Shown piece by piece: positions 1 through 12,772 of a DNA stretch of 64,000 nt. Each line of letters opens with the position of its first letter. Within the stretch, counting starts at the first letter, position 1. Where the stretch lies: the NCBI RefSeq assembly GCF_050948175.1, contig NC_135204.1, positions 10,593,473 through 10,657,472 of the forward strand, written 5' to 3'. The translations under genes and the position numbers were made by a program. Under the pieces are notes generated by a model. That model saw only the letters and a list, made by a program, of their open reading frames with translations, did no database searches and was not told the DNA's origin. The stretch is from Xylocopa sonorina (lineage: Eukaryota > Arthropoda > Insecta > Hymenoptera > Apidae).

Positions 1-3000
1 GGAGAACACCTGGTAACGGATGGCTAATTTCTGACTAAAGTCGGTTTCGCTTACCTCGAAGCTGAGAAGCTTAGGACCTTAAGGGCGAAAGAATCAGAGA
101 GGTGGAATTAAAGGGTGGAACCGAAAGTGATCGTGAAAGGGGCTACGATTGCGGAAGGTGAAACGAGTTCTCGAGAGGGAAAACGGACGGGTGGTATAAA
201 GCGGTGTGTATCCGCGCTATTTTAGTACAGCGGCGCGTACTCTCGTTTGAGGTCACGTTTGATATTCTAATTGACTCGTTTTACATATTAAAGGACATTC
301 GAACCACGGGGAAGGGAGTTTAATTACGTAGCCAGTTGGTACCGCGCGTGGAACTTCTTAGCAAGCAGAAATCACCTTTTCTTGGCCCACCTCTTTCCTT
401 GATTTAATAAATTTCAGACGTTCGAACTCGTCGAGGGTTGGCTCTCTCTCTCTCTCGTCCGCCCCGGCTAAATGATATTAAAACATCGCGGGCATTCGAT
501 GTATATTTGCGATATTTAAATCGCAACAGCCTCGTTGGTTCGAACTCGTTTCAATTTCGACAGGAGATTACATTAAATTTCCCTCGACCAGCCACCGTCG
601 TTCGTCGCGCGATCGCGTTGTAAATGCAATTAAAAATTCATTCTAATTGCTCGGGTACGGTCGTGGGGGGAACTCGAAAGGTAGAGTTAATTGATAAAGT
701 ACGAAATCGAAGCGGATCGGCGCCGGGTAGAATGCGAAAAATTCCCGGCGAAATAATTTGCTGGCGAAGCTGCCCGGATTGATTATCCGGGTCTTTAAAA
801 TACGAAACTTCCGGCTGAGATATTTGTTCGATAATTATTCGCCGGGACGGCGGCACAATTATCGAGTTATTCAATATCAGGGAGGGCAACACGTACGTCT
901 GTACGCGTAGCTTCGCGTAATATCGTTCGCTGCCGTTGTAAACGTCGCGGTACATTAGGAGGAAAGGATGGGAAAATGGCCGTGGATCGTGAATGGTTAT
1001 TCTCACCGAACGTCGTGTCGCGAGAATCGAGACGAGCGACTTCCATTTCGCTATTTCTCGTCCTCTCGCCTCTCTCCAGCGGCTGTGTCAAGAGGCGAAA
1101 TTTCTCGAAATACACGACAGGAGGGAATATTTTTCTCCTTGTCGCGTTTCATCGTTCGGGAAGCGAAGGATACGAGCGATTCCGTCGACTCGCGAGCGAC
1201 GATGAGAAAACTAGGAATCAATTGGGGCTCAAAGGCTGTCTTCGAAATAAACGCTCGAGACGGACCGAGAGGGAGGTATGCGCATCATTTAGCCAGCGAT
1301 TGGCCCGACCGAAATAGTCTATCGCGCCCTTCCAAATCGACGTACAGAGTTAAACGGAACATCGTTAAACGTTCGAATAACTTTTCGATCGACGACACGC
1401 GACAACGGATTCTGTTCTACGATGGCGGACCGAACGAACCGAACCGAGAGATTCTAAACAGAATGCGCGATTACAGATGGCTCCACTCCCCCGTAGCATA
1501 AAGCACTCCACGGCGGATAATATAGCTGTTTGATGTATTAATTCGGAGCAATTATAAGGGTTACGCTGGCCTGCCCTACTAAGCTAGACCGTATACTTGC
1601 CAACCGGCGAGCGCAGTTATTTTCAGATAATTGCATTTTAAAGTTTAATCGGGCAGCTCTCTCGCTCGCGCGCCATCGCGTACGCGGAGCCATCGAATTT
1701 CACCCCTTCGGTTCCCAGCGCGAAACGAAAATACTGTTGCGCGTCGTTATTAGTTGTATCCGCGCACAATTTCTCCTGATAATAGCGCATTTCCGCTACC
1801 AAGATCATCCGCAAACCCGTCAACCCTCCCCATTTGAATAGTCGCCACTCTGTTTCTTCTACGGCTAAAATTATTCTCCTCGATCGAAAACTCGCTTCGT
1901 TGTCCCGCGGAACTCGTTCCCGGAGCGTCAAAACTCCTCTGGCTAACGTTCTAAGCGACACGCAACACTCGCGCGATCGATTTTCTGGCAAGTTCCCAAG
2001 AAAGTTAATCAAACTTTCGTCTCTTAATAATACAGGAGGATGGGAGGGGATGGCGCGTGCGACGAGGGCCACGTTTTCCCGCGAACCGCCAACGGTGCCG
2101 CGAATAAGTTTAAAACGTGTTAATTACAGCTTAAGAGACAGCGTTTACAGCTACGCGATGGCTCGAAACGGGCAGTTTTTACCGGCTGCCGGTACGTGCT
2201 ACCAGCGATCGCGGGGAACATTGTCGGGGGCGAAGCGTTTGGGATAACCGGAAGGGTGGGACGCGCAAACAAACAGGAAACAACAAGCACGGGGGCGAAA
2301 CTCAATATCAGAATGGATTTCATTGAACGGATAAATAGGCAAATAAACGACTAGACGAGAAGGAGAAGGAGAAACGGGGACGATGACGGGACGACAACAG
2401 AGCCAAAAGCGGGATGCTGTTGGTAGAAGTGGGGTAAAAGTGGAAGAGACGGAAGGCGGGCAAGTAACACGGTCGTTACGCATCGCGGGTGTATGCGCAC
2501 GTGTTCGCAAACGCGCAAGCGTATTTATAACCCTTTCCCTGTATGAATGAGCGGCGTGAATGTGCGAAAGCTCGTACGTACACGCGAATGGCATGAATAA
2601 CCATAGCGTAAAGTCCCGTTTACACGCCGAAGAAAAGCCGCTCTCCTCTGTTTTCTCGCGCGGTAAAAAAGGAACGACGCGCCGCTGGCACGCGCCGACC
2701 TCGAACAACGCGAGAGGTCCACCCCTGCGGATGCTCGTTCGATCCCTTCGATTACAGACCTCTCGTAAAACAATCCGGTATCCTCTGTTCGTTCAACGTC
2801 GACATTTTTAATTAATCCTTTTTAAAGTTACATTACATCAATTTGCGAAACGAACGGACGATTTGCATTTTCCAGGTAAAACGTGTACGTCCTTCCAACT
2901 CTTTGAACGGCTCTGTTAATATTTCAAATATCGCCATAAAATTATACATCTCTGTCGGAGATTACAAGCATAAAAACTTCTTGAATATTCTGCGAGCTTC

Positions 3001-4183
3001 CCTCTCTCTCTCTCTCTCGATGTAATTTCGTATTGAATCCCTGAACGAGATGTACGAAGAGGGATGTTCCTTCACCAGCAAAAGTTCGAGGAAAATGTTT
3101 ATCTTTCTTAGAAACTTTCGTAAGATATAGACCGTCCTTCTCCCTCTCATCCTATCCCTCTCTCTCTCTCTTTCTCTCTCACTCCCGTTCTCCCTCTTGG
3201 TTGGAAATAAACGAAAAACAAATTTATTAACTCAATATATGGAACAGCTTGTTAACCGTTTGTATGAAATAATGTTGGAACGAGTTGCATCTAACCGAAG
3301 GTTTTTGCCGCTTTCTAAATAAATTATTCATGCGTCACTCCCCTTTACCTTCGCCCATTAAATGTCGCGAATACTAAATTAAACGAACGCGAATAAAAAG
3401 AGGAGAAAAAAGTCTCGGTTACGTTGAATCGCGAGCAACAAAAACTGATATCGTTCGTTTAACGTTAAATGATATTCAATGCGAAACGTTCTCGTTTTGC
3501 CTGCTGTATTCGCTAACGTTTAAAGTCTTCAAATATTGATCGAAGTGCTGCATTATAAATATAAAAGAACGTTTCATTTTATAGAGAGAAAAAAAAAAAA
3601 GAAAAAAGGAAAAACGAAAATGAAAAGAAACAGAAGACCGCGTTTATATTTTACGAGCGCTTTAAACAACCCGGTACACTGTGTGCCGGGGCGCACGTTC
3701 GATTGCCAACTATTTTTCTTCCCGCATCGAGTAAAATAACATGTAATTGCGCAGGCCGCTGGTTACCTACTCCGCGTAATACGTACGCCTATTCCCTTAT
3801 GAGAAAATAAAATCGTGTACTTTATCACGGGAACTAAATTAAACTCGACCTCTACAAATACTCGTTTATACTTCTCGCGAGTTTTCAACTCCTCTAAAAA
3901 TCCTTGGTAATATTGATCGCGGTATAAATTTCAATCGAATACTTTCCTACCACCACCGCCCGGCGAGTGCTACCCCCGAAAACTTTTCCTACCAACCCGT
4001 ACGTTGTATAACCGAAACTCTTGCCCGGTCCCACGTTTCACCATTTCAAACAATAACACCGGCCAAACTTTTTATATCTAGTAACAAGGAACGAGTGTAC
4101 ACGCGTACATAGCCACGTACGTATATAGTCGAGGCGGAAACAGGAGGATTGCGAACGGAGAGCGGAGAGTCCTGTAACAGCGT
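1..4183. other. Non-coding, nothing recognised beyond simple repeats
   Basis: No exon recognised on either strand. Small CT runs lie at 442-456, 3002-3018 and 3157-3180, and there are short A runs near 3589-3600. The 177-codon open frame at 968-1501 has no domain and arginine/serine-rich composition typical of CpG-rich noise. Confidence 0.6.
3670..3690 (+). repeat. Short 10-bp hairpin palindrome
   Basis: CCCGGTACAC and GTGTGCCGGG face each other across a single base, with one wobble pair. No T run or conserved context accompanies it. Confidence 0.3.
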
Positions 4184-4226
4184 ATTTGCATTCTAGTACC
4201 ACGCAAATCAAAACCGAGACACCACC

Positions 4227-4264
4227 CTGTCAATCAAGTTGAAGCCCACCCAGGCAATCAAGTT
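4227..4264 (+). promoter_or_regulatory. Paired PBX/MEIS (Exd/Hth)-type sites in direct repeat
   Basis: CTGTCAATCAAGTT at 4227-4240 and CAGGCAATCAAGTT at 4251-4264 are direct repeats with a 24-bp period. The first contains CTGTCAATCA, the reverse complement of TGATTGACAG, which is the composite PBX-MEIS (insect Extradenticle-Homothorax) site. The second differs inside the core. A perfect octamer-type ATTTGCAT lies at 4184-4191. The local sequence (about 4190-4290) is visibly poorer in CpG than its surroundings. Function is inferred from motifs only. Confidence 0.35.
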
Positions 4265-4862
4265 CCCTGGAACCGGCTGACCGATCGAACGATCGCTACT
4301 CCTGACAATGCCGCTCGCGAAATCTTGCGCAAATCGGATTACGGAAGAGGGAAGGCAAAGTAAACATATTTGGCCGGGAAACCGGGCATTTTCAACCGTG
4401 TCGCGTGCTCGTCGACAAAGTTTCGTTTGCGCCCTTTATTAATTCGATTAAACCTACGATCGGCTGACCGAAACTTCGCCCGTGCTTACTCACCCCTTTC
4501 GTCGTCCGCGCACGCGCCCTTCACCCTGGCCAACTCCTTTTCCACCCCCCTCCCCCTCCTCACTATTAACCAGTTCCGTGTATTTCCCTTTTACTTTGTT
4601 TGCACCCTTAATCTTTCATTCCGCGTGACGTCTATGCTGAAATCTCGTAAATACGGGCAAACTTAAGACGAGTTCAAAAGGGCCTTTCATACTCGAATGT
4701 CGCGCCGTTTTCGAGGAAAAATTTTACAAGCCTCCCCCTTACAAACTTATTGACGCTACGAGTAGCGCTTTCGAGACACGGATACTTTTCTAAACTTTCG
4801 ACTTTTATCTTTTTTCTCCTTTCCCTCCGTAGTTTTCCTTCTCCCATTTTTTTCTTCCTTCC

Positions 4863-4895
<33 letters not shown>

Positions 4896-7800
4896 CCATT
4901 CTCCTCACCTACTTCGAGCGTTTCTCGATCGAAACGAATTTCCATGGATTTCGCGGAGCCAGTTTTCAATTTCATTTAAAGAATAGCAGAACACGTCAGC
5001 GGAATCTGAAATATGTATTTAACATTGATTACCGCAATTATTACAGCGCGGTACAATTTCATAAATTACAGTAATACACGTTCGCTGACGTCGCTATCCG
5101 TTGCGCCCATCGACTCCACCAGCAAATATCAGTTAATTACAGTTTGCATAATACGCTCCGGAACGTTGTTCCATTCTAATTCAACAGAGTCAAAATGCGC
5201 ATCGCCGTATCGAAAATTTGCTCGAGACGAGCAGGAAAAACTCGACGAGGACCGAAAGTAAGACGTCGCCTCCGTCGTTAATCGATCGATAATCCATCCG
5301 TGGAAAATGAAATTTATTACCAGGCGACAAAGACGAGGAAAGAAGCGAAAGAGGATGGCGGAGGGAGGGTCGGAATAAAGTTCCTTCCGTTCACCGCACA
5401 ATAGCAAATCTGATTGCGAGAGTATTAGCGGAACGTCCCTCGCGTAACGAGGCTGCACGCGCCGATTTAATTCGATTCGAAGCGTACAAAGTAACGTCGA
5501 GCACGGGGCAAAAGCGGGGGTGGTGGGCATCGCGGTTTCGTCGAAAGCGTTCGCTCGCTGTTTTGTAAGATATCGAGATGCGCTGGATAGCCTGCAGGTG
5601 AATCGCGAGGTAGACAGCGGATGAACAAACGTATTTTAACCGCCGTCCCATCGACCACCCCTTCGACCACCCCCTCGATGCGGTTTCCATCGACTGATGA
5701 AAGTGCTCTTCCTCTTTTCCTCGGGGCTCGCGTGATTTCAATTGCCAGTTATTAATGTCCATCGTTTCGAGGATACCGCGAAATTATCCGAGAGTTACTC
5801 TCGGCCGTCGGTCCATTCCCTTTCCATCCCCGTCGATTTCCAGGCTGAATTCACGAAAAATCAAACGCCTCGATTGAACGCGTTGGCAGTTGCGTCGAGT
5901 TGTATTCAAATATTTGCGTAAAACTCCACGCCAGCGTTACGTAAGAATCGACAAATATTTTCGAAAACGTTTTCAGAGCACGCGTTGTTCGAAGAAAAAC
6001 GTGACCGTTCATTGTTCTCTATATTTTTTGTTGCTTTATTCTTTGTTATCCCGCTGTTTTATACAATACGAAAAATGGCTAAAAACATCGTCCGCAATCT
6101 ATTCCCTTTTTCATTGGTACGCGCGTCACGGAATAACAAGCACGACCCTGTAATCTAAATAGAAGTCACACGTTCGCAGCGCGAACGTGTGCGGAGCCGA
6201 CTTATCAAGGATGAAACAGGATTGGCGTTGGTACGCGACCGTATGCGTGCGCCCGAGGGGGAAAGGGAGCACTCGCGTTCGACGAGGGAACGCATTATAC
6301 TCCTTTATGTGCCAATCCCTATGATAAACAATAGAGGGGTAATCAAGTGTCTATCCGTCGATCTGTCTTCCACCTTTTGGAGAAATATTCGGAAATCTAC
6401 CCTCTCAACCCCTCTACAAGAGACGTTGCAACAGAAATTCTCGATATCGAACCACCGTTCGAGCGACCAACCAGCAACGTACGTTTCGAGAAAATTTATA
6501 AATACAATTTCCGCGTAATGCCACTTTAAACGACCACGCGGAGTTGGACTCGATCTCTATATTTATCGTAAAGAGTTTCATATTAAATCGCGGCGTGGCG
6601 AGGGGGTGGAGCGCGGAGCACGTGCTACGAGCGATAGAAAATTTTCGATGCGATAAGACGTTACAGTAATTTTATTGAACACGCGAGCCGAGGTGGACGG
6701 AATTTTGCGTACCGTTCGTTCGTCTTTTTTCTCGCGAAAAAGCACGAGTGCACGGTGGACGCGTGTCAACAAACGAATCCACTCGAATTTTGGTTAATCG
6801 TACACGCGAGTTTTGTCGCGCTTCGTACAATTTATTAAGAACGTTTATCGCTACGGATATTAAATGTCACCTGTCGCGATTTTAATTAAGATAATTAATC
6901 CTCTTTCTTGGCCGCTTTTGTCCGCGCTGCAACGAAAACGAACGTCCGGAAAATGAAATTATTAATCCGATGAAGTGTATTTAATTACGTGATTAAACGA
7001 TTTTCCCGTCGAGGCAGGACCATTAAAAATTCAAATATCACAATCTTAATTAAAAAATATCTGAAAAGGTATATATTTCACGTCGGGAAACCGTGTATCG
7101 CCCTCGATTCAATCCGGCCCGCCCCTCGACCCTCCCACCCTCTCTTTTATGAAAACTGCTTTTCTCCAACTGCCGCCATCAGTTTCAGCATTCTTTCGCC
7201 CGTACGTATTTTCGAAATTATTTCGCGTCTCTCGTAGGGAGAAGAGGAAAAATAAGCGAATCAGTTGGCGAACCCGTGCATCCCCGGTCGTATAAAAACG
7301 ATCGGCGATCGCTTAAACGCTTACGTTTTCTATCAATCTGATTCTTCCCGTCGAAAGTTTATTTTCCGCTTTTACAATTTTCCCCACCGGATGACTTTGC
7401 GTACTCGAGCAATTTCGTGCGTAATAAAACGGCATTCCGACGATACTGAAATTATACCGGACAATTTTTTCGTGCTAACTTTAATAAACGCTCTCCGAGG
7501 AAAATACGTTTCCGTACGAAATTAATTCGAGGCCCGTGGAAAATTATTATTCCCGACGAAATTACAGTCCGTTTCGTAAACGTTACGAATTTTCGTCCTA
7601 TCGATCCCCCGAGGGACATTCCGAGCAGCTTGTCTCATCAATAACATCGCCAGTTGTACGGTTTTGTCGGATAACTTTCGGAAGACGATATTTCACATCG
7701 AACACCATTCTTGATTCACCTCTCGGGAACGTAATAGAAACGTAAGGAACAGTTTTACCTCTCGACGCAGGAAAAAGAAAGAAGAAGATGAGGAGGAGGA

Positions 7801-8264
7801 AGGAGCGCGTCACGGGACGCATCGGGAATGATTTCGAATCCTCGAGGACCTCGAACATCCCCAGGAACCTTTCAATTTCCGATACGTTAAAGCGCGATAC
7901 AAGGATGTGTCTGGATGTCGAGGCATTATCGTCGAGTTAAGTTAGTTTACCGTTGATTTCCCTACTCGAGGACGGAAATTCGCGACCCCCTTTTACTCGC
8001 TCGATTCGATGCGCGCGTGTATTTACTCTGGGCTGGGCAGAAGAATTTTCGTGTTTTGATTGTGGGAATTTAGTCGGAAAATCGGGAGATCGAGGAGGGG
8101 TCGAGGGCGGACAAATCGGCGCGTAATGGCAAAAAGAAATCGCGAAGGTATATACCCAGGGTTCGTGGATGAAAAGAGAAGTACAGAGGAGCTTTGGAGA
8201 AGTTGAAAGTCGCGAGTGGTTACTATAGCAACGCGGAAGCTGGTAAAATATTGTCTAGGGACTG
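4265..8264. other. Non-coding, nothing recognised beyond simple repeats
   Basis: Holds the (ACG)10 run and a 12-bp direct repeat (CGACCACCCC units at 5651-5676). No exon or RNA gene was seen. Confidence 0.6.
4863..4893 (+). repeat. (ACG)10 microsatellite
   Basis: A 31-bp perfect trinucleotide run flanked by T-rich sequence. CpG-containing trinucleotides of this length are notable, since they decay quickly where CpG is methylated. Confidence 0.95.
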
Positions 8265-8495
8265 GGACGAAGAGATGGTAAAGCAATGGTGGAAGAGAAG
8301 AAACGGAGAGACACGGAGTGAAAGGTTGGTGGTAGGAGGAGGCGGCACGAGAAACAGAAAGAGAGAAGCAAAAGAGCGCAGCAGCCCCGGGAAGGAGGAG
8401 AAAAGAGGAGAAAAGGGAAAGAAAAATGCGGGAGAAAAACAGAGGGAGGTCAGAGGGAGAGAGAGAAAGAGAGATTCACGGAAGAAGGCAGAAGT
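8265..8495 (+). repeat. Purine-rich tract
   Basis: A GA-dominated + strand with GAGAGAGAGAAAGAGAGA near its right end. The open frame across it (8194-8550) is a string of K, R, E and G without any domain. Confidence 0.75.
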
Positions 8496-9420
8496 TACGC
8501 CAAGTATTTTTATGCAGCCGCAAAACAGAGAGGGTTCGCCGCCGGGATAGACCGATCGCGTCTACGCAGCGTAATAGAAAAATTGACAAGTCGCGTGGTT
8601 TCCGGTTTCCGAGGGACGTTTGAAAAAAATTAGCCTCGCAACGGGCAGCGACGGGGTCGATAGGCTAGGCGGTGAACGTTCGCTCGCGTTTCCGTTGATG
8701 AAAATTTAATATCCACTCGAGCCTCGAGTATAACAATGTACTCTAATAATATTTCGTGGATTCATTTCTTGGCCGGAATGCCTTGCGCACCACCGCTCTT
8801 TCTCTCTCTCTTTCTCTCTCTCCTCTACGGGCGGACAATAGTTAAACTGTTTCGTTAAACTAAGGTATTTAAGTGGAAACCCCGGGTCGCAGGGAAAATA
8901 GTGAAATTACTCGTAAGGCAACGTTACACGAGGCATCCTGAAAACGGAAATTAAGCCTTACAAGGGCATTGGAGTTGGCAAGTTATTTCACGTGGTGTTC
9001 CCGTTTCGCGTGTTTATCACGGGCCACCGGCGAAACGGGAAGCTAAATCTTCGACTTAATGAAAACCGGTGGTTAGTTCGGTTGATAAAAATAAATCGAT
9101 CCGCCGGGATAATTACGGGTTATGAAACGCGAACGTTCGGCTATCTCTGGTTGGCGCCACGGGAAGAAATTACGCCCGGCGCGCACCCGATGTCCCTCTC
9201 TCGTCCTCCTACATATGTAATTTCGTTCGTTTAAGCCCATTTTAATACGATTCATAATTCATGCCAATTACGATTCTAACGAATGATAAATACGAGGGAG
9301 TAAAAAAAATTTTTACCCAACTTATCGTACGATTAATAATTAATTAGCCAATTAGAAATTCCACCTTTCAATTATTTTATTATAATTGGTTGATGCAACT
9401 TTAATAACGGTTATAACAGA

Positions 9421-9445
9421 CGTGCGCGCGCGCGCGCGCGGCGCC
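9421..9445 (+). repeat. (GC)n alternating run, Z-DNA prone
   Basis: Seventeen bases of perfect alternating GC (9424-9440) inside a longer GC-rich segment, in an AT-rich neighbourhood. Confidence 0.9.
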
Positions 9446-10328
9446 CGTGGACACCGTGTCGGAGATAAAATTTTAACGCTCTGTTTAAAAACGTTCCCTC
9501 GAACGTCCGGTGTATACGTAGAGGCTAAATCAATACCCTTTGTACGTTCGTGTAAGCCACAAAAATAGTGGGGAAAAGCAACGAAAACCCGAGTCGAGTC
9601 TAGAATATTTCTATTTTTCCAGCGTTGATAAAAAATGAGTAATTTGAGAAAAATTACGGAGGAAAACGAACGACGAGGCGAGGAGAAAGCGAGAGAGGAG
9701 AAGCGATAACTGAAATTCAATTACGATCCGCATCGTGTAATATTGGCTTTTTTCGTACATTTAATATCTGTTTCATTATCTCATAAACTCAAGCGGCCAT
9801 TTTGCTATACACGTGCACGCATGTAGAAATTGATGGGACAAAAGTTTTTCGCCCGAAGAAACGCCGGTGTATTCGAGTCACGTACGGCGATAAATCTTTT
9901 TCTTCCTATTTGAAACGATCTTGATTTTAAGAGGCACAGGTCGTGTGAAATGTGTATTTTCAGTTTCTCCTCTGGTAAAGGAAGCGTGTACGTATGTACG
10001 CGGTATATGCTTGTACGTACGCGTGTATGTACGATGAGCGGAGCATACCATATTCTCGCCACTTACCGACCCCGTAAAATATTAAACGCGACGTGACATT
10101 AAAGTAGAATAACGTTCATTTCCGTTTTTTTTCTTTCCTCTCTTTTTCATTCCTACTAGATTTTTCTCATCGAACGCTCGACCGATAAACAATTTAACGA
10201 GGTACCAAGAAAACCTCCTCTATTCGAATTAATTCAAATTTCGTACCGTTCCGTTCCGTTACCGGCTTCAATTTCGATTGAATAAATAATTAACGTTCTG
10301 CCGAAATTATACGCACGAGCGTGCAACG

Positions 10329-10432
10329 ATGATAATGACAATAATATAATACTAATAATAATAATAATAGCAATAATAATAACAGCAACAACAACAATAA
10401 TAATAACGATGATGATGACGATGATGACGAGG
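10329..10432 (+). repeat. Compound trinucleotide microsatellite (AAT/AAC/GAT)
   Basis: About 100 bp of drifting AAT, AAC and GAT/GAC units. The minus-strand translation is isoleucine/valine-rich (10234-10449) and mimics a membrane segment, but it is a repeat artefact. Confidence 0.9.
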
Positions 10433-10712
10433 ATACAATTAATAATCAATTAATTATTAAATCGCGTATCCGGCAACATACGCGTACAATGCAAACGAAA
10501 TATAATATTAATCGACTTGGTCCGATAGGCACACGTGCAATTGTCAGGCGAATACGATCGCCTTTGAACCCGCGCTCCGTGCCACGGTGCTCGAGCGAAA
10601 ACGAAAGAATTCCAAACAATTATTCCCCTGGTTAAATAAACGATACAGGAGGAACACATATTATAACGTAGGTGGGTATACAATTTTGAGAAACGTCTGT
10701 TGGAAGCGTCTA

Positions 10713-10742
10713 TGCGCGCGGTCGCGCGCGGTCGCGCGCGGG
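10713..10742 (+). repeat. 10-bp tandem repeat, GTCGCGCGCG
   Basis: Three near-perfect tandem copies of a CpG-rich 10-mer, followed by GGCACACACG. Confidence 0.85.
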
Positions 10743-11523
10743 CACACACGTAACGTTTAACATCAATTAACCCCATAACAAATGCGAGGAGAACTGAAAA
10801 GCAGGTTTTACGACTAGTGGCTTTCCGTGTGAATGCATCCTAACACGTGGATACATAGCGCGAGTGGGGAGAGACAAAACAAGTGAACGAGCTCTAGACG
10901 TGGCAACGACCGGATACGCTCGCTCGACCGTTCTCCGTCTTCTTCACCCTTCGTTCGGCCGTCCCGGCCGCGCCAACGCTACCACCCTATCGCTCCGACC
11001 CGCTCCGACGCTCGCGCACGTTTTCTTCCTCCTCTTCTCGCTCGCGCGTTTATACTCTCGCGAGTAAGTATGCAACCGCGCGAGGGGGGCCAACCGGCGA
11101 GCACGAAAAACCCAAGCCAGTTATTATTTAGAGCCAGTTGTCATTGACGGAGACAATAAATTGACAAAAATAACGAGTCCCACCGCCGCGGGCTGGTAGG
11201 GGAGCGGAATTCGCGATGTCCGACCAAGTCGGTCAGGTAGGTAGTTGGCGCGCTTAGACGCGATCGCCTCTATCCCCTTCGATCGTTTCTTTTTTTTTTT
11301 CTACGCGACACAGATATCGAATTCGTGCCTTTTAATCTCTCTCTTATCGCGGCTCGACTAGATACTTCGCTTTTATGCATTTTTCGTAGCACGCTGCGCT
11401 TTTCCACCGCTGTATTACTCATTTCCGGGAAGCTCGTTCCAGGCTTTACGAACTTTCTATTCCTCTTTTTTCTTTTTTCTTTTTGCGCCCTCCCTCTCTT
11501 TTTATTTCATCAGCTTCGTTATT

Positions 11524-11549
11524 ACAACAACAACAACAACAACAACAAG
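11524..11549 (+). repeat. (ACA)8 microsatellite
   Basis: A perfect ACA run followed by AAT/AAG-type degenerate units. Confidence 0.9.
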
Positions 11550-11775
11550 AATAATAGGAAGAATCGTAGGCGGATCGAGTAATAACGGGAAATCAGAGTT
11601 TTCCGAGAATTGGCTGGATTCGCGGGAATATATCGGCGGGCCGGTGAAATAGTTTAGCGTACGCAGAATTTATGGAATAATACAATGCGTTCCAAGGATC
11701 AACGTTGGAGGTATTATTCGAGGGAAGTTTATTTGCACGCCGTTCGATATTGTCTGGCGTTCTATATGGAAAAAA

Positions 11776-11965
11776 GGAATATCCAGCATTATTTAAAAGT
11801 ACGACCTCTTTTCCCATTGTAAATCCCATCGCAACGCAACCGTTATATACACGTAGACTACGGGACGGCGAAATTTTTCCCTCTGAAGTGGAGTTAGGTT
11901 GTTTCGCTGCTCATCGATTTTATGCAAAGTTACTTGCTCCGGCCATTTCTCAAAGAGGACCGGCG
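11776..11965 (-). repeat. Dispersed repeat family, copy A
   Basis: This is one of three diverged copies of the same unclassified repeat, all in the same orientation. Shared landmarks on the + strand, in order, are a ...TTATTT/CTTATT... segment, GTAAATCCCATC, GAAATTTTT, AAGTGGAGT and TCATCGATTTTATGCAAAGTTA. Spacing matches copy C closely except for about 20 extra bases before GAAATTTTT. No open frame is preserved across the copies, and no terminal inverted repeats or target-site duplications were recognised. It could be an old MITE, SINE or conserved non-coding repeat. Confidence 0.6.
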
Positions 11966-12266
11966 CATTCAAATAGCCAAGGCCTTTTTTTAACGCACAG
12001 CCGGTAAGGAAAGCATGAAATAATTGAATGAAAACTTGCCGTCGAAAGGAGCTAGGAATTATCGAGGAGAAAATCTCGAAAGGAAGGGAAGGTGGGCGAA
12101 AGGTAATTAATCGAGTTTCATTCGGATGCCAGCGATCGGTAACAAAATTGTTTCAGAGACAACAGTGTTATTTCCGGGAGTTTATCGACAACTCGTCGGT
12201 TTTCGTGCCGGTTCGGCCGCTCTATAAATTCATCGTTCGTTCATTCCCATTTTATTCGACGGAACG

Positions 12267-12271
<5 letters not shown>

Positions 12272-12310
<39 letters not shown>
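12272..12310 (+). repeat. (AG)19 microsatellite
   Basis: An uninterrupted 39-bp AG run. It lies in a long open frame (12028-12618 +) only because alternating AG cannot form a stop. Confidence 0.95.
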
Positions 12311-12313
<3 letters not shown>

Positions 12314-12712
12314 TCGTCAGCTGGCGCGACTCCAATTCACTCTTATCTATCAGTCGCAGTATTAATACGCATCGGGAGGCATTAATATCGTTCGAAATAA
12401 ACGATTGCCAGGGGTTTTTTAAGAACCGTCAACGCGCGTTTATAATTAGGCGCGTACGATTTTCCGTCGGTTTACGCTCAACGATTTCCCGTATGCCCCG
12501 AGAGCGTGAAACGCGATTGGCCGACGATTCGCCGTTGGTAATTTTTAGCCTAATTGAACACGCTCACGCGAGAATGCCCACCACCTCGAGGTTAGGTAAT
12601 GCGTTTGATAATCGATAGCACGATCGATTTGTATCCGCGTTACGGTTTAATGTAAATACACGTTTCCAGTTTAATGGAGGCTGTCCGTGTGTTTAGAATT
12701 ATTCTAACCGGG

Positions 12713-12772
12713 GCACACGCACGCGCGCGCCCACCGTTCACGCGTACGCGATATATGTATATATGTATATGT
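12713..12772 (+). repeat. (AC/GC)n plus (ATATGT)n simple repeats
   Basis: CACACGCACGCGCGCGCCC (12714-12732) is followed 20 bp later by three ATATGT-type units (12751-12772). Both are alternating purine-pyrimidine. Confidence 0.85.

Larger units (their letters stand above)
8496..11775. other. Non-coding with several microsatellites
   Basis: Apart from the listed GC, AAT/AAC and ACA repeats and a CT run at 8796-8824, no gene-like sequence was seen. The 9980-10035 segment is rich in alternating GTAC/TATG. Confidence 0.6.

Noticed and set aside
968..1501. 177-codon + strand open frame
   Set aside because: CpG-rich sequence suppresses stops. The peptide is R/S-rich without a domain, and three overlapping frames are also open.
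12028..12618. 196-codon + strand frame with an alternating R/E stretch
   Set aside because: The R/E stretch is the (AG)19 repeat; the rest has no recognisable homology.
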